Positions 23,727-32,201 are shown, numbered from the stretch's first letter. The stretch: 64,000 nt of DNA from Pseudodonghicola sp048268305 (GCF_048268305.1 NZ_JBLWVT010000007.1:124001-188000), one strand, 5' to 3'. Notes: generated from the letters alone by a model not told the origin. Numbers and translations: made by a program.

Positions 23727-24818
23727 ATGAATTTTACAAGGGTTATGGTGGCCACATTGATCGCAGCCGCGGTCGGTACGCTGTCGGCCGAGGCGCAGAG
23801 CCTGCAGGCCGAGGCGGCGGTCGCCCCGGCTGAATTTCCCCCGGCCTCCTTCACCGGCACCCAGTATGTCGACAGTCGCGGCTGCATCTTCATCCGGGCT
23901 GGCATCGACGGCAATGTGACCTGGGTGCCGCGGGTCACGCGCTCGCGGCAGTTGATCTGCGGCTATCAGCCCAGCCTCGGCACCCAGGCGGCGGCGGCTG
24001 CCGTATCCGCCCCTGCCGCTCCGACCACGCCGGCGCGGGCGCCGGTTGAGATCACCCTTGCCCCCGAACTGCGGCCGGCAGCGTCGCCACAGCCCGCGAC
24101 GGTGGCCGCCGCCGCGCCGCGATATCAACCGGCCGCACCGGTGCCGCAGCCGCATGCCGCGGCGGCGACCCCGCGCTACCAATCGGCACAGTCGGCACCG
24201 CGGTATCAGCCGGCTCCGGTCCATGCGTCGGGGCCAGGCGCGTCACGGGTGGCGCATGGGCCTTGCCCGGATGCCTCGCCGCTCAGCCAGCAATATATCA
24301 ACAATTCCCCGGACGTGCGCTGCGGGCCGCAGCGGGAACCGCAGGCGCTGGCCTATCGCCGCAGCGGCCTGCAACTTTCGTCCGTGCAGCCCTATTATCC
24401 GGCCGGCACCCGGGTGGTGCCGCGCCATGTCTATGATGCGCGTCAGAATACCGCCGATGTGACCGTGCCGCCGGGGTATCGCCCGGTCTGGACGGATGAT
24501 CGGTTGAACCCGCATCGTGCTGAGGTCACTTTGGTGCCGGCGCAGATCAGTGCGGCGCCCTATGTGCCGGCCGGCTATCTGCAGACGGTGCGTGACGACG
24601 ATCGGTTGAACCTGCGCCGCGGGATCCGGACCGAAGGTGGCGATGCCCAGACCGATTTGATCTGGACCAAGACCGTGCCGCGGCGTCTGGTGAAAGTGCC
24701 GACCGATCGCCCGGTGATCGCGGTGCCCGATACTCTGATCGCAACCGATGCGCCGGTGGTGCGGGTATCGACACGCTCCGCCCGGGAAGACCGCAAGACC
24801 GAGTTCGTCGGGCGATAA
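23727..24818 (+). CDS. Secreted protein with tandem DDRLN-type repeats, unknown function
   Basis: A 363-residue protein with a signal peptide (MNFTRVMVATLIAAAVGTLSAEAQ). A small N-terminal domain at about 40-85 contains GTQYVDSRGCIFIRAGIDG and RQLICGYQPSL with two Cys likely in a disulfide; similar segments occur in envelope proteins of Rhodobacteraceae annotated as SPOR-containing. The middle (about 90-180) is a low-complexity Ala/Pro linker. The C-terminal part has two imperfect repeats, PPGYRPVWTDDRLNPHRAEV and PAGYLQTVRDDDRLNLRR, followed by WTKTVPRRLV. It probably acts in the periplasm, perhaps binding peptidoglycan. The ATG at 23727 was chosen for the signal peptide. Confidence 0.7.
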   Translation: MNFTRVMVATLIAAAVGTLSAEAQSLQAEAAVAPAEFPPASFTGTQYVDSRGCIFIRAGIDGNVTWVPRVTRSRQLICGYQPSLGTQAAAAAVSAPAAPTTPARAPVEITLAPELRPAASPQPATVAAAAPRYQPAAPVPQPHAAAATPRYQSAQSAPRYQPAPVHASGPGASRVAHGPCPDASPLSQQYINNSPDVRCGPQREPQALAYRRSGLQLSSVQPYYPAGTRVVPRHVYDARQNTADVTVPPGYRPVWTDDRLNPHRAEVTLVPAQISAAPYVPAGYLQTVRDDDRLNLRRGIRTEGGDAQTDLIWTKTVPRRLVKVPTDRPVIAVPDTLIATDAPVVRVSTRSAREDRKTEFVGR

Positions 24819-24839
24819 GCCTGGCGGCAGGGCGGCGCT

Positions 24840-25853
24840 TCAGCCGCCGCAGATGCCTTGCAGCAGCACCCAATCCCGATCCGGAAGCACCGGATCGGTT
24901 TCCTTGCCGGCCATCGGATCACCCTCGATCAACCCCAGGGTCGCCTCGCCCGTGGTGTCGAGCGCATAGGCGTAGGGCGAGGAAGAGAGCTTCGCCCGGG
25001 CGAAGGCCTCCAGAAGCGTCGCTTCCTTCAGCTTCGGGCGCGGGGCGATCAGAACATGTTCGGCATAGCCGTCCAGCGTGCCGCGGGTGATCTCGCCCGT
25101 GGTGAGCAGCCGGAAGGCCGCCAGCGGTCCGCCAAAGTGCAGCAGATCGGCCAGCGGGTCGTTCTCTGCGGCGCGGACCTGTTCGGCCAGGATGAAACCG
25201 GCGGTGACGGCCGGATCCTCATAGCCCTCGATCAGATCGCGGTTCAGCAGGATGATATTGCCGGGCAGATGCAGGGTGCCGGGCACGCCGGTACGCAGAA
25301 CCACCAGCCGGCCGGCGCCGGTGCGCCGGGCGAGACGCCGCAGAGCCGGCGCGCTTTCCGGGGTCTGACAGGCCTGTCCCGCCACCCGCTCGATCCGGGT
25401 CAGCAGGGTCTGGCCGATTTCCTGACGTTTGATCGCGGGGACGACCTGGGTGGTGTGGCGCAACAGCGCCCCGGGCAGCCAGAGCAGCAGGAGCAGCAGA
25501 ACCGCGCCGATGCTGGCGCTGACGCTGGCGACGCGCAGCCGGCCCGGGCGCGGCCGCGACCGCGCGATGGCGCTGCGGACCCGCTCAATCGCGTCGATCA
25601 TCGCATCTTCGCTCTCGGCCAGTTCCAGTGTCTCGTCGGGATCGCCGTCAGGGTGATAGATCGCGGGCAGAGTGCCGGGATTCTGCCGGTCGACGGCGGC
25701 CAGCGACCAATGGGTCAGAGGGCGGTCAGCCATGTCGGTGATCGTCAGAGTTGCCTCGCCGATCGAGACAATCACCTCGCGGCGCTGATCTTCGGGGACG
25801 CGGCGCCAGAGGCCGCTGGCTTCAAGCCGTTCATATTCGCGCAGCGCCGTCAT
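24840..25853 (-). CDS. Membrane protein resembling a catalytically dead M48-type peptidase
   Basis: A 337-residue protein with a cytoplasmic N-terminal part (about 1-105), one transmembrane helix (about 108-130, SASIGAVLLLLLLWLPGALL) and a periplasmic domain. The segment LHLPGNIILLNRDLIEGYEDP followed by a helix and DPLADLL resembles the M48 metalloprotease pattern (LPGG.I.V..GL....E.E...VL.HE..H...D), but the zinc motif HExxH is replaced by ILAEQVRAA, so no metal site is visible. It may be a structural relative of such peptidases. Convergent with the preceding secreted protein gene. No known name. Confidence 0.7.
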   Translation of the reverse strand: MTALREYERLEASGLWRRVPEDQRREVIVSIGEATLTITDMADRPLTHWSLAAVDRQNPGTLPAIYHPDGDPDETLELAESEDAMIDAIERVRSAIARSRPRPGRLRVASVSASIGAVLLLLLLWLPGALLRHTTQVVPAIKRQEIGQTLLTRIERVAGQACQTPESAPALRRLARRTGAGRLVVLRTGVPGTLHLPGNIILLNRDLIEGYEDPAVTAGFILAEQVRAAENDPLADLLHFGGPLAAFRLLTTGEITRGTLDGYAEHVLIAPRPKLKEATLLEAFARAKLSSSPYAYALDTTGEATLGLIEGDPMAGKETDPVLPDRDWVLLQGICGG

Positions 25854-25982
25854 GTCGGGTGCTTCTGCCGTGCCTCAGGTATTTTTGTTTCACCCTAGCA
25901 CGGCGCCCGCCCGGGCAGCAAACGGCTTTGCCCCGGGCGCGAAAGTCTGGGTAAGTCTGGGTAGGTCTGGGGGCGGGTCAGC

Positions 25983-26174
25983 TCAGGACGGTTTCAGACC
26001 CATCTTCGCGAAGATCATCGCCGCCGGGCAGAAGCCGGTGAAGGAGGATTGCAGCAGGTTGGCGCCGACGAAGACGGTCAGCCAGACCCAATAGGGCGAC
26101 ACCCAATAGGTCAGGGCGACCGACAGCAGAACCATGAAGCCCGCGAAGGCGGTGACAGCGTTATGGATGGTCAT
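25983..26174 (-). CDS. DUF2892 (YgaP transmembrane-domain) protein
   Basis: A 63-residue inner-membrane protein with two helices, LSVALTYWVSPYWVWLTVFV and a second around ANLLQSSFTGFCPAAMIF. The pattern N.LQS.FTGFCP(A/M) is the DUF2892/YgaP-transmembrane family, found beside rhodanese domains in sulfur metabolism; here it stands alone. The start at 26174 has AAAAGGA upstream. The conserved Cys in TGFCP could handle persulfide, which is an inference from YgaP. Confidence 0.85.
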   Translation of the reverse strand: MTIHNAVTAFAGFMVLLSVALTYWVSPYWVWLTVFVGANLLQSSFTGFCPAAMIFAKMGLKPS

Positions 26175-26399
26175 GTCCGAGTCCTTTTGACTAGCCGGCG
26201 CCGCCGGGGCGCCTTTGTATTCCAATTTAAGAATGCGTTTGATCTTTTGCAAGCCCGGAACGCGGCAAGGCGGGCAATTCCCGGTGTTGGGACGGCGGCT
26301 GATCCACCGGCGCATATGACGGAATATTCCCTCGCGTCATTTCGCGATGATGTCGCTTTAGGCGCAGATGGCGCGCCCCGAGACTGGCAAGACGGAGGC

Positions 26400-27320
26400 A
26401 TGACACATCTTGCGACTCTGCCCGGCGACAACCGCCCCCTGACCGCCGCTGCGGTGATGATCTGCGCCATGACCATCGCGGGGGTGGCCGACAATGTGAT
26501 CCCGCTGATCTCGGCCGAGATCGGGCTCTGGCAATTCCACCTGACCCGGGCGCTGCTGGCCCTGCCGCTGCTGGCGGCGCTCTCGGCGCTGGGGCTGGGG
26601 CGGTTCTGGCCGCGTCGCTATGCGCCGGTGGCGCTGCGCAGCCTGCTGTTGGCGGTGTCGATGATGTTCTATTATGCCGCCCTGTCGCTGATGCCGATCG
26701 GTGAGGCGCTGGCGGGGCTGTTCACCTCGCCGATCTTCATCCTGCTGATCACCGCGCTGGGCCTCAGGCAGCGGATCGGGCCCTGGCGCATCCTGGCGGT
26801 GGCGCTGGGCTTTGCCGGCATCCTCTTCGTGCTGCGCCCCGATCCGGCGCATTTCGACGGCTCGATCCTGCTGGCGGTGGCGGGGGGCCTCTTCTATGCG
26901 CTGGGCTCGATCGCCACCCGCAGCCTCTGCGAGGGGGAGAGCACGGTGGCGCTCTTGGCCGGGATGCTGGTCGCCATGGCGCTGATCGGTGCCGCCGGGG
27001 TTGCCGTGCTGGCGGTCTTTCCGGTCGAGGCGGCGCCGGGCGCCGCGGGCTTCGCCCTGCGCGGCTGGGTCTGGCCGATGGCAAGCGTGCTGCCCTGGGT
27101 GGCGGTGCAGGCGCTGGGGGTGGTCGGCGGCGTCTTCCTGATCATCAAGGCCTATCAACTGGGCGAGGCCTCCTATGTCGCGGTCTTCGAATATTCGGTG
27201 ATAATCGTGGCGCCCTTCACCGCCTGGATTCTTTATGGCCAGGCGATCGAGCCGGCGCAGGCGATCGGGATCGCGCTGATCGTCTCGGGCGGGGGGATCA
27301 TTGCGATCCGGTCGAAATAG
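26400..27320 (+). CDS. DMT family (EamA) transporter
   Basis: A 306-residue drug/metabolite exporter with about ten membrane helices in two EamA repeats (about 15-140 and 160-300). Typical features are MFYYAALSLMPIGEALAGLFTSPIF in the first repeat and the second-repeat segment LGEASYVAVFEYSVIIVAPF. These proteins export amino acids, nucleobases or other small metabolites. RBS ACGGAGGC precedes the ATG at 26400. The downstream sulfotransferase starts 15 bases after its stop, suggesting co-transcription. Confidence 0.92.
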   Translation: MTHLATLPGDNRPLTAAAVMICAMTIAGVADNVIPLISAEIGLWQFHLTRALLALPLLAALSALGLGRFWPRRYAPVALRSLLLAVSMMFYYAALSLMPIGEALAGLFTSPIFILLITALGLRQRIGPWRILAVALGFAGILFVLRPDPAHFDGSILLAVAGGLFYALGSIATRSLCEGESTVALLAGMLVAMALIGAAGVAVLAVFPVEAAPGAAGFALRGWVWPMASVLPWVAVQALGVVGGVFLIIKAYQLGEASYVAVFEYSVIIVAPFTAWILYGQAIEPAQAIGIALIVSGGGIIAIRSK

Positions 27321-27335
27321 GCTAGCCTGCCGCTC

Positions 27336-27983
27336 ATGATCCTGAGCCCCGGGCGCGGTTACGTCTTCATCCATATTCCCAAGACGGGGGGCACCTCGCT
27401 GGCGCTGGCGCTGGAGGCGCGGGCGATGAAGGACGATCTGATGCTGGGCGACACGCCGAAGGCGCGGCTGCGGCGGCGCCGGCTCAAGGGGGCGGTGGCG
27501 CGCGGCCGGTTGTGGAAGCATTCGACGCTTGCCGATATCGAAGGGCTGGTGCCGGCGGCCACGCTCGATGGGCTTTTCGCCTTCACCCTGGTGCGCAACC
27601 CCTGGGCGCGGGCGCTGAGCTATTATCGTTGGCTGCGGTTGCAATCCTTCGACCACCCGGCGGTGCGGCTGGCCAGCGGGCTGGCGTTCGAGGGCTTCGT
27701 CACCCATCGCGACACCCGCGCCGCCTTTCGCGCGCATCCCTATGGCTCCTACATGCGCCGATCTGACGGGCGCGAGCAGTGCGATGCCTATATCCGGCTT
27801 GAACATTTCGACGCGGATGCCCAGCCGCTGCTCGCCCATCTGGGCGTCTCGCTGCTATTGCCGCATGTGAACCGCTCCGGTGCCGAGCCCGCCTACCAGC
27901 CCGCCTATAGCCCGCTGGCGGCGGAGGCCGTGGCCGAGGCCTGCGCCGAGGATGTCGCGCGCTTCGGCTACGGGTTCGACTGA
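27336..27983 (+). CDS. Sulfotransferase family protein
   Basis: A 215-residue Sulfotransfer_2-type enzyme. The 5'-phosphosulfate loop is FIHIPKTGGTSLALAL (IPKTGGT at 14-20) and the 3'-phosphate motif is FTLVRNPWARALSYY at about 84-98. It should transfer sulfate from PAPS to a carbohydrate or other hydroxyl acceptor, which cannot be named. Only 15 bases separate it from the DMT exporter. Length is at the short end of the family. Confidence 0.88.
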   Translation: MILSPGRGYVFIHIPKTGGTSLALALEARAMKDDLMLGDTPKARLRRRRLKGAVARGRLWKHSTLADIEGLVPAATLDGLFAFTLVRNPWARALSYYRWLRLQSFDHPAVRLASGLAFEGFVTHRDTRAAFRAHPYGSYMRRSDGREQCDAYIRLEHFDADAQPLLAHLGVSLLLPHVNRSGAEPAYQPAYSPLAAEAVAEACAEDVARFGYGFD

Positions 27984-28006
27984 GCCCTTCGAACGGTGCG
28001 CCCGGG

Positions 28007-28050
28007 CGAGGGGCGGGGCATTTGAGTATTCTTGCAAAGACGAAGGGGGG
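28007..28050. repeat. Candidate Rhodobacteraceae intergenic element (GAGTATT...GAAG type)
   Basis: The stretch GGGCATTTGAGTATTCTTGC then AAAGACGAAG resembles GAGGATATTTTCAGCTAG then AAAAAG at 10880-10910 after another gene. Both follow stop codons, fit a loose GAGTATTT(N)AAGA(N)GAAG pattern and may be copies of a short 3'-end element seen across this family. Recognition is from pattern memory, not a search. Confidence 0.3.
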
Positions 28051-28263
28051 CGTGGAAGCTCCGGCCGGTTGGCGCGGAGCGCGAGAAGACACCCATGGCG
28101 ATGCGGGATCAGTTTTCCGCCTGGCCCGGGATTGCGGGGACCCGGGAAACAATGACACGAGTTTTCCCCATTTCCGGCTCACCTCCGGCCCTCTGGGGAG
28201 GCTTTATGGCGCGATGACGATCTGTGCCGCGCCCTGCTGGGGCGCTGAAGGAAGGGCCCTTTC

Positions 28264-28974
28264 ATGCTGAAACTGCTGCGCGATCTGGTCCGGGGCGAGC
28301 CGTTGGACGAAGAGGTCCAGCGCCCGCTCGAGGGGATGCTGATCACGGGGCAGGCCGGGCTGGTGGCGGGTACCCGGGTGGCGACCGATCGCGGCTGGCG
28401 GCCGGTCGAGGCGCTGCGCGTCGGCGACCGGGTGCTGGGTTTTGATCGTGGGTTTCAGCCGGTGATCGACGTGCAGCGCGATCATCTGAGCCTGGGGGAG
28501 GAGCGTCGCGCGGGCGGTTGCCGGGCGCTGCGGGTGCCGCCGCGGGCGCTGGGCAATCAGGCGCCGCTCTGGTTGATGCCGGATCAGGGGTTGCTGCTGG
28601 AAAGCGAGGCGGCGCAGGCGATGCTGGGCGAGGCTTTCGTCGTGGTTCCGGCCCGTGCCCTGTCGGGGCAAAGGCGCATTGCCGAGGCCGAGGTGGGGCC
28701 TGAGCTGGAGAGCGTCACGCTGGTCTTTCCGCAGGAAGAGGCGATCTATGTCGAAGGGGGGCTGCTGGCGCTTTGTCCGCAGCCGCAGACGCCGCTCGCC
28801 GCCGTCGATGCGGTGGAGGAGGCGGGCTATTTCCGGGTGCAGACCCTGCAGACCGCGCGGTTTCTGGTCCGCAGCCTGATCGAGGGGGGAGACGCCACGG
28901 CGCTGGGCTATGCCCCGGAGGAGATCGCGCAGCAGGTCGCGGCGGCGCGGCGGGGCACGCGCCTGGCGGGTTAG
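28264..28974 (+). CDS. Hint (Hedgehog/intein) domain protein lacking the nucleophilic Cys
   Basis: A 236-residue protein with a Hint_2-type domain. GTRVATDRGWRPVEALRVGD is at 36-55, the hallmark start of the fold, followed by RVLGFDRGFQPVIDVQ. In most relatives (including the second Hint protein near 39 kb) this is preceded by Cys-Phe-x-x-Gly-Thr; here the Cys position is Gly32, so Cys-dependent autoprocessing is not expected. ALGNQAPLWLMPDQGLLLE is the PQH-like block, with PDQ replacing the usual His. No signal peptide is visible. Role unknown; many family members cap adhesins or toxins. Confidence 0.8.
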   Translation: MLKLLRDLVRGEPLDEEVQRPLEGMLITGQAGLVAGTRVATDRGWRPVEALRVGDRVLGFDRGFQPVIDVQRDHLSLGEERRAGGCRALRVPPRALGNQAPLWLMPDQGLLLESEAAQAMLGEAFVVVPARALSGQRRIAEAEVGPELESVTLVFPQEEAIYVEGGLLALCPQPQTPLAAVDAVEEAGYFRVQTLQTARFLVRSLIEGGDATALGYAPEEIAQQVAAARRGTRLAG

Positions 28975-29059
28975 GCGCTGCCGCTTTCGATTGACCTGCG
29001 CGGACAAATCGCGCAGGACTGGGCAACCGGCCATGGCCGCTGCAACCTATGGATTTCGC

Positions 29060-29344
29060 ATGAGCTTTTCCTCCGATGCCGCTGAAACCCTTGGCCTTCA
29101 GGCGCTGGGCTGGCTTGTCTCGAACGAGGAGCTTCTGCCGGTTTTCCTGGGCGCCAGCGGCGCCGGGCTGGACGAGCTGAAATCGCGTGCGACCGATCCG
29201 GTCTTTCTGGCGGGGGTGCTCGACTTCCTGATGATGGACGATGCTTGGGTAATGGCCTTTTGTGACAGCCTCGGGATCCCATATGATAGGTTGATCAAGG
29301 CTCGCGCCGCCCTGCCGGGTGGCGCCCAGATGAACTGGACCTGA
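29060..29344 (+). CDS. DUF3572 family protein
   Basis: A 94-residue protein. The core ETLGLQALGWLVSNEELLPVF then FLGASG, and LDFLMMDDAWVMAFCDSLGIPY with RAALPGG near the C-terminus match DUF3572, a small helical alphaproteobacterial family of unknown function. The ATG at 29060 is chosen; an in-frame ATG at 29033 is possible. It lies 22 bases upstream of the HAD phosphatase, which suggests one operon, an arrangement I recall in related genomes. Confidence 0.85.
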   Translation: MSFSSDAAETLGLQALGWLVSNEELLPVFLGASGAGLDELKSRATDPVFLAGVLDFLMMDDAWVMAFCDSLGIPYDRLIKARAALPGGAQMNWT

Positions 29345-29365
29345 GCCGCCGAAAGGAGCGCGCCG

Positions 29366-30061
29366 ATGCCCGTTGATGCCATTCTCTTCGACAAGGACGG
29401 CACGCTGTTCGATTTCGGCGCCACCTGGAACGTCTGGGCCCGGCGGGTGATCGACGAACTGGCCGAGGGCGATGCCGCGCTGACCCGCGCGATGGCGGCG
29501 GCGGTGTGCTTCGATCTGGATCGCAACAGTTTTCTGCCCGACAGCCCGGTGATCGCCGGCACCAACCGCGAGGCGGCGGAATACTTGGCTGGCGCCCTGC
29601 CGCATCGTAGCGTCGAGGAGATCGAGGCGCATCTGACTCGCAGCGCCGCCGAGGCGCCGCTGGCGCCGGCGGTGCCGCTGGCAGAGTTCCTTGACGCGCT
29701 GGCGGCGCGTGGCATCAGGCTCGGGGTGATGACCAATGACACCGAATACAGCGCCCGGGCCCAGCTTGGTGGCGCCGGGGTGCTGGACCGCTTCGACTTC
29801 ATCGCCGGGTTCGACAGCGGCTTTGGTGCCAAGCCCGCACCCGATCCGTTGCTTGCCTTCTGTGACGCGGTCGGGGTGGCACCGTCGCGGACCGCGATGG
29901 TGGGCGACAGCACCCATGACCTGATCGCCGGGCGTGCCGCGGGCATGGCGACGCTGGGGGTGCTGACCGGCATGGCCGGGGCGGAGGAGCTGGCGCCGCA
30001 TGCCGATGCGGTGCTGCCCGATATCGGCCATATCCCCGACTGGCTGGCGGCGCGCCGCTGA
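29366..30061 (+). CDS. HAD family phosphatase (phosphoglycolate-phosphatase-like)
   Basis: A 231-residue haloacid-dehalogenase-superfamily hydrolase. Motif I is LFDKDGTLFDFG with nucleophile Asp9 and acid/base Asp11; motif II is MTNDTE; the Lys of motif III is in GFGAKPAPDP; motif IV is MVGDSTHDL. A helical cap at about 20-90 marks a C1-type phosphatase such as phosphoglycolate phosphatase. It follows DUF3572 by 22 bases with RBS AAAGGAGC. Substrate not determined. Confidence 0.93.
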   Translation: MPVDAILFDKDGTLFDFGATWNVWARRVIDELAEGDAALTRAMAAAVCFDLDRNSFLPDSPVIAGTNREAAEYLAGALPHRSVEEIEAHLTRSAAEAPLAPAVPLAEFLDALAARGIRLGVMTNDTEYSARAQLGGAGVLDRFDFIAGFDSGFGAKPAPDPLLAFCDAVGVAPSRTAMVGDSTHDLIAGRAAGMATLGVLTGMAGAEELAPHADAVLPDIGHIPDWLAARR

Positions 30062-30591
30062 TCCTTTCGAGGGGCGTGAGGATCGCCGACCCGACAGCAA
30101 CAAATCTTGCCGTAGACTGAGCGGCGCTCTGGCCGTGGCTGGGGCCTTCTGTCCTGCGGCAACCGGCTGGAGGGAGGCATGGCGGACAGCGCGACTCTCT
30201 CATAACGCACGGTGGCGTCGGCTCGGGGTCCCGCCTCCGCAGGAGCGTTATGCCACAGCCCTCCATCAACCGTTTCCAAGCGATTGGCGCAACTCCGAAG
30301 GGGGCGCCGGGGCGGTTTGGACACCGCAACGCGCGCATCTGGTGTCGAAGGCGATTCTGGTCAGCTTCGAAGCCCCGCCGATGGTTCCGGCCATTCGCGC
30401 CGAGCTGGCCGAATTCGGTGCCCGCCGCAAGGACGCAGGAGGGGCTCCGACAGATTTCCGAAACGCGCCTTCCCTTCTGGGTTGTGTCGACGAGGGTTTC
30501 GCCTGGAAAGTCGGGCCGGGACGACCGTTTGTTGGAGCTTTGTTAATCAATTTTCGGCCATGCTTCCCGCACGGCAACCTCGGAGGTGCGC
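30062..30591. other. Long intergenic region upstream of the H-NOX-like operon
   Basis: About 530 bases with no recognisable gene; open frames crossing it give low-quality Arg/Ser-rich translations. It contains an 8-bp inverted repeat CATAACGC (30201-30208)/GCGTTATG (30245-30252) flanking a GC-rich 36-base segment, and an AT-rich patch (TTTGTTAATCAATTTTC, about 30538-30554) about 45 bases before the H-NOX-like start that could be the operon promoter. Confidence 0.4.
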
Positions 30592-31179
30592 ATGCACGGT
30601 CTGATCAACAGGGCGATCCAGTCCTTCGTCTGCAACACATATGGTGAAGATCGTTGGCGCGACGTGACCGAGGCCGCTGGCCTGAGTTTTTCGGACTTCG
30701 AGGCGATGCTGACCTATGAGGACGATCTGACCGACAATGTGCTCGACGCGCTCAGCGGTGAATTGCGCCGTGACCGCTCTGAGATACTGGAGGATCTGGG
30801 CACCTATCTGGTGTCGCATCCGGCGGTCGAGGCGTTACGGCGCCTGCTGCGGTTCGGGGGGGAGACCTATGTCGATTTCCTCTATTCCCTGGACGAGCTG
30901 CCAGGGCGGGCGCGGCTGGCGGTGAACGATCTGATCCTGCCGGCGATGGAGCTGCGGGAAATTCGCCCGGGGCAGTTCAGCCTGACCTGTGCGCCTGGGC
31001 TGCCGGGGTTCGGCTGGGTCATGATGGGTATCCTGCGGGCGATGGCGGATGATTACGGTGCCCTGGTCATGCTTGAGCATGCCGGTGCCCGCGACGGGGC
31101 CGAGGTGATCGCGATCACCCTGGTCGAATCCGCCTTCAGCGAGGGGCGGAGTTTTGAGTTGGGAGTGCGCGTGGGATGA
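30592..31179 (+). CDS. H-NOX-like (haem NO-binding fold) protein lacking haem-ligand motifs
   Basis: A 195-residue protein with the overall H-NOX pattern: MHGLINRAIQSFVCNTYG start, a helical N-terminal half, HPAVEALRRLLRFGGETYVDFL and a C-terminal half ending FSEGRSFELGVRVG. In canonical H-NOX and soluble guanylate cyclase the block FL.NLD.LH carries the proximal haem His; here FLYSLDELP puts Pro104 at that position. The Y-x-S-x-R haem-propionate motif is also missing (S130, T132 and A134 in QFSLTCAPGLPGF). So the fold appears retained while haem binding is probably lost. Its stop overlaps the start of the next gene (ATGA), an HNOBA-GGDEF cyclase, so the two form one signalling unit. Family inference is from pattern, not search. 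Confidence 0.75.
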   Translation: MHGLINRAIQSFVCNTYGEDRWRDVTEAAGLSFSDFEAMLTYEDDLTDNVLDALSGELRRDRSEILEDLGTYLVSHPAVEALRRLLRFGGETYVDFLYSLDELPGRARLAVNDLILPAMELREIRPGQFSLTCAPGLPGFGWVMMGILRAMADDYGALVMLEHAGARDGAEVIAITLVESAFSEGRSFELGVRVG

Positions 31180-32201
31180 TCGAGAACCATGATTTGATCC
31201 GCATGCTGGACATGCTCTGTCCGATGTACATGCTGCTGGACGAGCAGGGGGTGATCACCCGGGTGGGACCGACCATGCAGAAGATCCGCCCCGATCGCGA
31301 GTTGAAAGGCGAGAAGTTCCTTGATCTCTTCGATCTGGCGCGGCCGCGCTGCGTGTCTCAGTTCTCGGATCTTCTGGCGGCCAAGGGCGGCAAGCTGAAC
31401 CTGAGTTTCCGCGATGCCCGCAAGACCACCCTCAAGGGGCTGGTCGTGGGGATCGAGGGCGGCGCCGTGGTCAAGCTGTCCTTCGGCATTTCCGTGGTCG
31501 ATGCGGTGCGCGATTTTCATCTGACCAGCGCCGATTTCTCCTCGACCGATCCGGCGATCGAGTTGCTCTATCTGGCCGAGGCGAATTCGGTGGCGATGGA
31601 GGCCTCGCGGCAGCTGAACCTGCGGCTGCAGGCCGCCAAGATCTCGGCCGAGGAACAGGCCTTTACCGACACGCTGACCGGGCTGAAGAACCGCCGGGCG
31701 ATGGAACATGTGATGGCGCGCAAGGCCGGCGGCGGTATGCCCTATGCGCTGATGCATATCGACCTGGATTTCTTCAAGCAGGTGAACGACACGCTGGGGC
31801 ATGCGGCGGGCGATTACGTGTTGCAACAGGTCGCCCGGGTACTGGTCGAGGAGACCCGGCGTGAAGACACCGTGGCGCGGGCCGGCGGCGACGAATTCGT
31901 CATCATCTTCGATCACCTCACCGACCGGCCGCGGTTGCAACGTATCGCGCGCCGGCTGATCGACCGGATCGAGCAGCCGATGCGCTTTCATGGGCAGAGC
32001 TGCCGGATCTCGGCCAGCATCGGCATCGCGATTTCGACCGAACAGCCAGCGAGCGATCCGCTCAAGCTGCTGGATCAGGCCGATGTGGCGCTCTATGCCG
32101 CCAAGCGCGGCGGTCGCGCCGGGCTGCGGTTCTACAGCCCGGGAATGGAAACGCTGGAGCCCGAGCAGATCGAGACCATCGACCGCGCCCGCTTCGGCTG
32201 A
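31176..32201 (+). CDS. Diguanylate cyclase with HNOBA-like N-terminal domain
   Basis: A 341-residue cytoplasmic enzyme. Residues about 5-150 resemble the HNOBA (haem NO-binding associated, PAS-like) domain of soluble guanylate cyclases, ending with HLTSADFSSTDPAIELLYLA and a signalling helix (about 140-165). The GGDEF domain follows from FTDTLTGLKNRRAME; the active site GGDEF is at 237-241 and the inhibitory I-site RxxD is intact (R228-D231, five residues before). It should make cyclic di-GMP under product feedback. Start overlaps the H-NOX-like stop, so it is the likely output of that sensor. No EAL or HD-GYP domain is attached. Confidence 0.92.
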   Translation: MIENHDLIRMLDMLCPMYMLLDEQGVITRVGPTMQKIRPDRELKGEKFLDLFDLARPRCVSQFSDLLAAKGGKLNLSFRDARKTTLKGLVVGIEGGAVVKLSFGISVVDAVRDFHLTSADFSSTDPAIELLYLAEANSVAMEASRQLNLRLQAAKISAEEQAFTDTLTGLKNRRAMEHVMARKAGGGMPYALMHIDLDFFKQVNDTLGHAAGDYVLQQVARVLVEETRREDTVARAGGDEFVIIFDHLTDRPRLQRIARRLIDRIEQPMRFHGQSCRISASIGIAISTEQPASDPLKLLDQADVALYAAKRGGRAGLRFYSPGMETLEPEQIETIDRARFG

